DNA of 64,000 nucleotides, taken from the NCBI GenBank assembly GCA_963709765.1, contig CAVPXL010000001.1, positions 496,001 through 560,000 on the forward strand, read 5' to 3'. Positions 59,333 through 64,000 of this stretch are shown here, piece after piece; positions within the stretch are counted from its first letter, which is position 1; each line of letters opens with the position of its first letter. Source of the DNA: Roseitranquillus sp963709765 (GTDB lineage: Bacteria; Pseudomonadota; Alphaproteobacteria; Rhodobacterales; Rhodobacteraceae). The translations under genes were made by a program, and so were the position numbers. The notes below the pieces were generated by a model, which was given only the letters and a program-made list of their open reading frames with translations, was not told where the DNA came from and ran no database searches.

Positions 59333-59719
59333 CTATTTCTGTTGCTCGCTCAGCCACTCCACCAGCGCGGCGATGGGCGCGCTCGTCAGGATCGGCTGCC
59401 CCGCCTCGGTCGGCAGCGCCGTCCCCTCTCCCTCGAAGAACTCGCCCCAGAGCGGCATGTCGGCCCCATGCGCCAGCAGCGGGTCGCGCCCGTCGATGCG
59501 CCGCACCACCTCGAAGGTGGGAAACGTGCCGCCGGCGCGTTCGGAAAGGCGCGTAAGATCAGGTGGTTCGGTCAGCAGGACAGGCGTCATCGGCCCGGCC
59601 CCCTCGGCTGTCTCGCCGTGACAGGCGGCACAATAGGTCGCGAACAGATCAGCCCCCTCCTGCGCCGGGGCGGGCGCGGCGGCGAGCAGAAGAAACGGAA
59701 GCGGTATCAACATTTTCAT
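59333..59719 (-). CDS. Exported class I-type cytochrome c (paralog A)
   Basis: 128 residues from the ATG at 59719, with GGAGG 7 bases before it. Signal peptide (LIPLPFLLLAAAPAPAQ), haem site CAACH near residue 32, a likely Met ligand in ADMPLWGEFF and the PPDLTRL block. Periplasmic electron carrier. Same length and layout as the cytochrome at 61992-62378. Convergent with the CHRD gene; divergent from the DUF1194 gene. Confidence 0.92.
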   Translation of the reverse strand: MKMLIPLPFLLLAAAPAPAQEGADLFATYCAACHGETAEGAGPMTPVLLTEPPDLTRLSERAGGTFPTFEVVRRIDGRDPLLAHGADMPLWGEFFEGEGTALPTEAGQPILTSAPIAALVEWLSEQQK

Positions 59720-59819
59720 GGGCAATCCTCCAGGCGATCGGGATCAATTCTACGTCAGGCGGGCGCCTCTGTCGCCCCGTGACCTTCCCCTGCGGAAGGC
59801 TTTCACTATCGTTGCATTC

Positions 59820-60566
59820 ATGCGCCGGCTCGCCGCCCTTCTGTGCCTGTTCGCCCTGCCCGCCCTCGCCGAGGACGTGGAACTGGAGCTCGTCCTGCTG
59901 GCCGACGCCAGCGGCTCCATCGACGCGGGCGAGATCCGCCTGCAAAGAATGGGTTACGCGGAGGCGCTGCAGGACCCGGCCGTCCTGTCGGCGATCGAGG
60001 GCAGCGCCTATGGCCGCATCGCACTCACCTATGTCGAATGGGCCGCCACGGGCGCCGAGGACGTGGTCGTGCCGTGGCGCGTCGTCGACGGCCCCGCCAG
60101 CGCCGCCGCCTTCGCAGAGGACCTGCTGTCAGCGCCCCGCCGCGCCTTCGGCCGCAACGCCATCGGCTCGGCCCTGCTGACCGGCCTGCGCCTGATCGAG
60201 GAGAACGAGCACGACGGCTGGCGCCGCGTCATCGACTTTTCGGGCGACAGTGCCAACAACTGGAACGGCCCGGCCATCGCCCCGTCGCGTCAGACCGTGC
60301 TGGAGGCCGGCATCACCATCAACGCGCTGGCCGTGCTCTGCCGGTTCTGCAACGGACGTCCCACCGGCCCCGAGCTGGAGCGCCTTTATGCCGAGCGGAT
60401 CATCGGCGGACCGGGCGCTTTCGTCGTGACCGCCGAGGGTCCGCACGACTTCGCCGACGCGGTGCGCCGCAAGCTGATCCTGGAAATCAGCGGACGGAGC
60501 CCGCCCGCTGATGTCGCCCTGGATCACGATCGGGAGGGGAATATCCCGAAGAGTGTCACACAATAA
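59820..60566 (+). CDS. Exported DUF1194 (von Willebrand A-like) protein
   Basis: 248 residues from the ATG at 59820. Signal peptide (MRRLAALLCLFALPALA) followed by ELELVLLADASGSIDAGE, where DASGS is a vWA MIDAS motif; the remainder (RRAFGRNAIGSALLTGLRLI, RVIDFSGDSANNW and LVVLCRFCNG-like Cys pair in VLCRFCNG) matches DUF1194. Metal-binding, probably periplasmic. Function unknown. Its last 43 bases overlap the 3-prime end of the tail-collar gene. Confidence 0.9.
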   Translation: MRRLAALLCLFALPALAEDVELELVLLADASGSIDAGEIRLQRMGYAEALQDPAVLSAIEGSAYGRIALTYVEWAATGAEDVVVPWRVVDGPASAAAFAEDLLSAPRRAFGRNAIGSALLTGLRLIEENEHDGWRRVIDFSGDSANNWNGPAIAPSRQTVLEAGITINALAVLCRFCNGRPTGPELERLYAERIIGGPGAFVVTAEGPHDFADAVRRKLILEISGRSPPADVALDHDREGNIPKSVTQ

Positions 60567-61123
60567 AGCATGCCGAGATACGGATCCCGGACCGGCATCG
60601 CCTGGCCGCCACCTGCGGCCCCGTCCTGGACCGAAGCCATTGCCGGGGCCATGGCGCCTGTACTTCCACCCGGCGGGGCGTAGATGGCAGCCGCCGCGGA
60701 GACCGACGGCAGGTTTCCGACAGGCGTCGGCGAAGACCCCTGAGCGGTCGTGCCGTTGATTGTCACCGTCGTCGCGTGCGTGTGGTTCGCGAGTTCCTGA
60801 ACCGTCTGGGTATGGGTTTCCGCCCCGCCCCGCGCGCCTTGCTGGATGTTCGAAAGGCCCTGACCCTGACCGGATCCGACCGGCACGCGGCCACGCAGAT
60901 CCGGCAGCGCGAAATTCGTGCGTCCATCCCCTCCGTAGAGCGTGCCGTAGAGCGCGAAGAGCGCCTGGTTCTGGGCGATCGGGAGGAGCTGACCCTGGGC
61001 CGGCACCGTGCCGCGGGGACAGAAATTGAACCCGACCAGGGTGATTTCGCCGATCCATCTCTCCTGCGCGGAAACAGCGGTCGTGGTTGCGGCCAGTGCG
61101 ACCGCAGCGAGAATGACTTTCAT
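60524..61123 (-). CDS. Exported tail-collar-domain protein
   Basis: 199 residues from the ATG at 61123, preceded by AAGGAA. A clear signal peptide (VILAAVALAATTTAVSAQ) is followed by the phage tail collar fold: IGEITLVGFNFCPRGTVPAQGQLLPIAQNQALFALYGTLYGGDG, RTNFALPDLRGRVPVGSGQG, a His-rich THTQTVQELANHTHATTV. Bacterial relatives are the microcystin-dependent (MdpB-like) proteins. No phage genes around it; it may be a secreted structural or adhesive protein. A Met 5 codons upstream (61138) is an alternative start. Confidence 0.88.
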   Translation of the reverse strand: MKVILAAVALAATTTAVSAQERWIGEITLVGFNFCPRGTVPAQGQLLPIAQNQALFALYGTLYGGDGRTNFALPDLRGRVPVGSGQGQGLSNIQQGARGGAETHTQTVQELANHTHATTVTINGTTAQGSSPTPVGNLPSVSAAAAIYAPPGGSTGAMAPAMASVQDGAAGGGQAMPVRDPYLGMLYCVTLFGIFPSRS

Positions 61124-61187
61124 CCAGAATTCCTTCATTCGTCGACGCGCCGCACCTGGCGCCTTGTACTCGCCAGAACGTTTCGGG

Positions 61188-61877
61188 CTAGCGCACGCGG
61201 CGACGAAGGACGCCGAAGGCGGCGAGGCCTGACAGAAGGAGAAGCGAGGCAGCCGGCAGCGGTACCACATTCGGATCCGGGGGCGGCGGCGTGTCCTCGA
61301 GTGTCACGCTGAGCCGAAGAAAATCGACACCGAATTCCTCGAAGATGCTGAAGGTCTCGAGGTTCTCTTCCGGGTCGATCGTCAGCGTGTTGAGCCCGTC
61401 GATCAACAGAGCGCTCGCAATCGGGAATACCGGGATGCCAACCTCGTTCACCGGGCCCGTCGCGCCGGTCGTCAAGTTGAAACCGGGCGTCAGGAACGTC
61501 CCGATATCGGTGCCGTTCAGGGCGAATTGCGCGCCCTGGACACCGTTGCCCGGAAAGACCGGCGTCTCGAAGCGCTCCAGCCCGACAACCTTCGCGGTGA
61601 GAGATCCACCGGTAACGGCCTGGCCGCCCAGCGACAGGTTGAAGGTGAAGGAGAGCAGCCCCGCATTCCCGAATGTGCCGAAGACGTCCGTATTCGCCGG
61701 ATCACCTGCCGTTGAGGTGATCGCGCTCGTGTCGATGAGATCGCCTGCCGCGCATGACGCCGTCAAAGTGCCGAAGCAATCGTCATCGCCAACCTGTATG
61801 GAAACCACCGCCGCAGATGCGGATGCGGCGGAGCAGACCAGAAAACCCAGGGCCGCCGGGAGAACCAAATGCTTCAT
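61188..61877 (-). CDS. Secreted VPLPA-CTERM-type protein
   Basis: 229 residues. Signal peptide (LVLPAALGFLVCSAASASA), a beta-rich domain (VQIGDDDCF-like DDDCFGTLTASCAAG with two Cys, FNLSLGGQAVTGGSLTAKV, then FSIFEEFGVDFLRLSVTLED), a Pro-rich linker (DTPPPPDPNV) and VPLPAASLLLLSGLAAFGVL with RRR. The VPLPA motif is exact. Unknown function; on the same strand as the tail-collar gene. Confidence 0.9.
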   Translation of the reverse strand: MKHLVLPAALGFLVCSAASASAAVVSIQVGDDDCFGTLTASCAAGDLIDTSAITSTAGDPANTDVFGTFGNAGLLSFTFNLSLGGQAVTGGSLTAKVVGLERFETPVFPGNGVQGAQFALNGTDIGTFLTPGFNLTTGATGPVNEVGIPVFPIASALLIDGLNTLTIDPEENLETFSIFEEFGVDFLRLSVTLEDTPPPPDPNVVPLPAASLLLLSGLAAFGVLRRRVR

Positions 61878-61991
61878 GACAGAACTTTCTCCAAATAGTC
61901 CGAAAGCCGGGCTTCCGACGCAATAATATAACGTCAGGATAGAGAAGCCCGGCCAGATTGTCTCCAAGATTCTTGTATTCCGGATTTGTGT

Positions 61992-62378
61992 CTATTGCTG
62001 GATCGATTCAAGCCAGTCCACCAGGGCGAGCACCCGCGCGCTGACCATCACCGGCGTCCCGTCGGGGGCATCCTCGACGGCCGGATCACCCCGGAACAAG
62101 ACGCCGAAGATGGGCATGGCTCCGCCATGGGCGCGCAGCCCGCTGCGCCCGTCGATGGTGTAGATCACGCGGAGGCGATCGAATTCGCCGTCCGCGCGCG
62201 CCGCGATGCGCGTGAGATCGGGGGGCGCGACGCTCAGCATCTCGGTGATCGGGCCACCGCCCGTGGCGTCGGCTCCATGACATCCCGCGCAGGCGTGCAT
62301 GTAGGTCTGACGTCCCAGATCCTCCTGCGCGAGCGCGGGACAGGCGAAGACGGCAAGGCAGATGGCAAGACGCAGCAT
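61992..62378 (-). CDS. Exported class I-type cytochrome c (paralog B)
   Basis: 128 residues from the ATG at 62378, with AGGAGG before it. Signal peptide (LRLAICLAVFACPALAQ), haem site CAGCH, PPDLTRI and GGAMPIFGVLF with the probable Met ligand. Shares length and blocks with paralog A: PPDLTR, IDGR, LRAHGGAMP. Periplasmic electron carrier. It follows lolD by about 60 bases on the same strand. Confidence 0.92.
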   Translation of the reverse strand: MLRLAICLAVFACPALAQEDLGRQTYMHACAGCHGADATGGGPITEMLSVAPPDLTRIAARADGEFDRLRVIYTIDGRSGLRAHGGAMPIFGVLFRGDPAVEDAPDGTPVMVSARVLALVDWLESIQQ

Positions 62379-62439
62379 GACGATCCTCCTGTTGCGTCCG
62401 CATCGTCGGTCACGCGCCGCGACCTCGCCTTGATCTTGA

Positions 62440-63117
62440 TCAGACCAGGCGTCCGTCCTCGAGCCTGACGATCCGGTCCATGCGCGCCGCGAGCTCGGGG
62501 TTGTGGGTTGCCACCAATGCCGCAAGACCGGTGCCACGCACCAGTTCGACCATCGCGGCAAAGACGGTCTCGGACGTTCCGGGGTCGAGGTTGCCGGTCG
62601 GTTCGTCGGCGAGCAACAGCCTGGGACGGTTGGCCAGAGCGCGGCAAAAGGCCACGCGCTGCTGCTCGCCACCGGACAGCTCGGCCGGGCGGTGTCTCAG
62701 GCGATCGCTCAATCCGACCCGCGCCAGAAGCGCGTCGGCGCGCGTCTCGGCCGTGGCGCGGGGTGTGCCCGCGGCAAGCTGCGGCAGCATCACGTTCTCG
62801 GCCGCCGTGAACTCGGGCAGCAGATGGTGGAACTGATAGACGAAGCCCACGGCCTCGCGCCGCAGACGGGTGCGGCGGCGATCCGACATGCCGCCGGCCT
62901 CCTGCCCGGCGAGCCGGACAGAGCCCTGATCCTGCGTATCCAGGAGGCCCGCGATGTGGAGGAGCGTGGACTTGCCGGCGCCCGACGGCGCGACGAGGGC
63001 CACCATCTCGCCGGGAGCGATAGCGAGATCGGCGGCCCGCAGCACGACAACCTCGCCCGGCGTGCCGGCCAGATACGCCTTGGCGACGCCGCTCAGCTCA
63101 AGGACCGGCTCACTCAT
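62440..63117 (-). CDS. lolD: Lipoprotein-releasing ABC transporter ATP-binding protein LolD
   Basis: 225 residues. Walker A APSGAGKST at 43-51 (Ala instead of the usual Gly at the first position), Q-loop (YQFHHLLPEFTAAENVMLP, LolD signature), signature LSGGEQQRVA, Walker B LLLADEPTGNLD. Drives release of outer-membrane lipoproteins. Its start overlaps the stop of the permease gene by 8 bases, as in lolCD operons. Confidence 0.95.
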   Translation of the reverse strand: MSEPVLELSGVAKAYLAGTPGEVVVLRAADLAIAPGEMVALVAPSGAGKSTLLHIAGLLDTQDQGSVRLAGQEAGGMSDRRRTRLRREAVGFVYQFHHLLPEFTAAENVMLPQLAAGTPRATAETRADALLARVGLSDRLRHRPAELSGGEQQRVAFCRALANRPRLLLADEPTGNLDPGTSETVFAAMVELVRGTGLAALVATHNPELAARMDRIVRLEDGRLV

Positions 63118-64000
63118 AACGCAGCGCCTCGACCGGGTTCAGCCGCGCGGCTCGACGGGCCGGAAAGATCGTCACACCGAAGGACAACCCGAGCGAAAGC
63201 GCGACCGCCGACAGCACGTCGCCGGCTTCCAGCCTGGCCGGGAGGTGATAGATGCCGCGGATCGACGGATCCCAGACCCCGCCGCCGGACATCCAGTCGA
63301 TCGCCGCGAAGATCGGGTCGATCCAGATCGCGAAGAGGCATCCCAGGATCACGCCCGCGATCGTCCCGATCAGCCCGACGCCGGCCCCGCAGAGGAAGAA
63401 GATCCGCATCACCGCGCCCTCGGTCAGGCCGATCGTGCGCAGGATTCCGATGTCGCGTCCCTTGTTCTTCACCAGCATCACGAGGCCCGAGATGATGTTC
63501 ATGGCCGCGATCAGCACCAGGATCGACAGGATCACGAACATCACGTTGTCCTCGATGTCGAGCGCGCGCAGGAAGGCGCCCGACGCGTCGCGCCAGGTCC
63601 AGACCAGCACGTCGGGTCCGGCCGCGCGCAGCAAGGCGGGAACGAGGGCATCCACCGTGTCGGGGTTCGCGACCATCACCTCGAGCTCGTCCACCACGCC
63701 CGCGCGGTTGAAGTAGGTCTGCGCGGCGTCGATCGGCATGTAGATGCGGGTCCGGTCGATGTCGTAGCGCCCGGCCGTGAAGACGTAGACCACCTCGTAG
63801 GCCGAAACCCGCGGCGAGGTCCCGAAAGGCGTGCGCGCGCCCTCGGGCGAGATGAGGCGGATCGTGTCGCCGACGACGACGCCCAACTCCCGCGCGACAC
63901 CCGAGCCAAGCGCGATTCCGTCGCCGAACCGGGCAATGTCCCCAGCGGCTTCTTCCGGATCGGCGATCCGCGGCAGGGTCGCGAGGCCTTCGGCGGCGAT
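63110..64000 (-). CDS. Lipoprotein-releasing ABC transporter permease LolC/LolE (N-terminus outside window)
   Basis: Open from the right edge to the stop at 63110 (296 residues). The periplasmic part (LGSGVARELGVVVGDTIRLISPEG, FTAGRYDIDRTRIYMPIDAAQ) is followed by the C-terminal FtsX-like helices: NVMFVILSILVLIAAMNIISGLVMLV, KNKGRDIGILRTIGLTEGAVMRIFFLCG and FPARRAARLNPVEALRYE at the end. Forms the Lol complex with LolD. LolC and LolE cannot be told apart with the N-terminus missing. Confidence 0.93.
   Translation of the reverse strand: MAAEGLATLPRIADPEEAAGDIARFGDGIALGSGVARELGVVVGDTIRLISPEGARTPFGTSPRVSAYEVVYVFTAGRYDIDRTRIYMPIDAAQTYFNRAGVVDELEVMVANPDTVDALVPALLRAAGPDVLVWTWRDASGAFLRALDIEDNVMFVILSILVLIAAMNIISGLVMLVKNKGRDIGILRTIGLTEGAVMRIFFLCGAGVGLIGTIAGVILGCLFAIWIDPIFAAIDWMSGGGVWDPSIRGIYHLPARLEAGDVLSAVALSLGLSFGVTIFPARRAARLNPVEALRYE

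Noticed and set aside
60524..61123. Prophage remnant
   Set aside because: Signal peptide present and no other phage genes nearby.

Overview
The window is GC-rich chromosomal DNA, most likely from the Roseobacter/Rhodobacteraceae group of Alphaproteobacteria. The evidence is the gene content: an nrdR-ribD-ribE-ribB(X)-ribH-nusB block, a heterotetrameric sarcosine oxidase operon next to dnaG-rpoD, RpoH, a LdtR-like MarR regulator, MmcB, SdhE, small Rhodobacteraceae-type proteins and four secreted proteins with VPLPA-type C-terminal sorting tails. No integrase, transposase, prophage or CRISPR array was seen.

Layout. 1-3.8 kb: a SUV3-like RNA helicase (runs off the left edge), a TPR protein, an SCP2 protein and an alpha/beta hydrolase. 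3.8-8.4 kb: a minus-strand operon of a tail-anchored protein, a circularly permuted ATP-grasp, an alpha-E protein, a transglutaminase-like protein and the Anbu peptidase; this looks like a peptide synthesis/cleavage module. 8.5-15.4 kb: a ligase-associated exonuclease with an ATP-dependent DNA ligase, oligoendopeptidase F, a TupA-like ATP-grasp and a Gfo/Idh/MocA oxidoreductase. 15.5-20.6 kb: rpoH, an RluD-type pseudouridine synthase, tRNA-His and mmcB. 20.8-25.4 kb: the riboflavin operon. 25.6-39.1 kb: SDR, YjbQ, rpoD, dnaG and the sox operon (soxB, a DMT-type permease, a secreted protein, then soxD-soxA-soxG). 39.3-41.7 kb: acylphosphatase and TadE/TadG-like pilus genes. 41.7-54.6 kb: glutamate dehydrogenase, LdtR-like regulator, sdhE, aspartate aminotransferase, a Cys-rich orphan, a MATE pump, an epimerase, a secreted hydrolase and a channel-like membrane protein, with long GC-rich spacers. 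54.8-57.5 kb: parE followed by one strikingly AT-rich membrane gene. 57.9-64 kb: a small transporter, VPLPA proteins, two paralogous exported cytochromes c, a DUF1194 protein, an exported tail-collar protein and lolD-lolC/E (runs off the right edge).

A property of the sequence as given matters more than any single gene: between about 15.5 and 57.4 kb at least ten reading frames, including rpoH, dnaG, rluD and three of the four sox genes' neighbours or members, are broken by single-base insertions or deletions. Most sit in short homopolymers, and restoring one base recovers a normal family-length protein each time. I read this as mainly consensus-sequence error rather than gene decay, but it cannot be proved from the sequence alone. 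Coordinates for these genes are given for the restored gene, and each entry names the break point.
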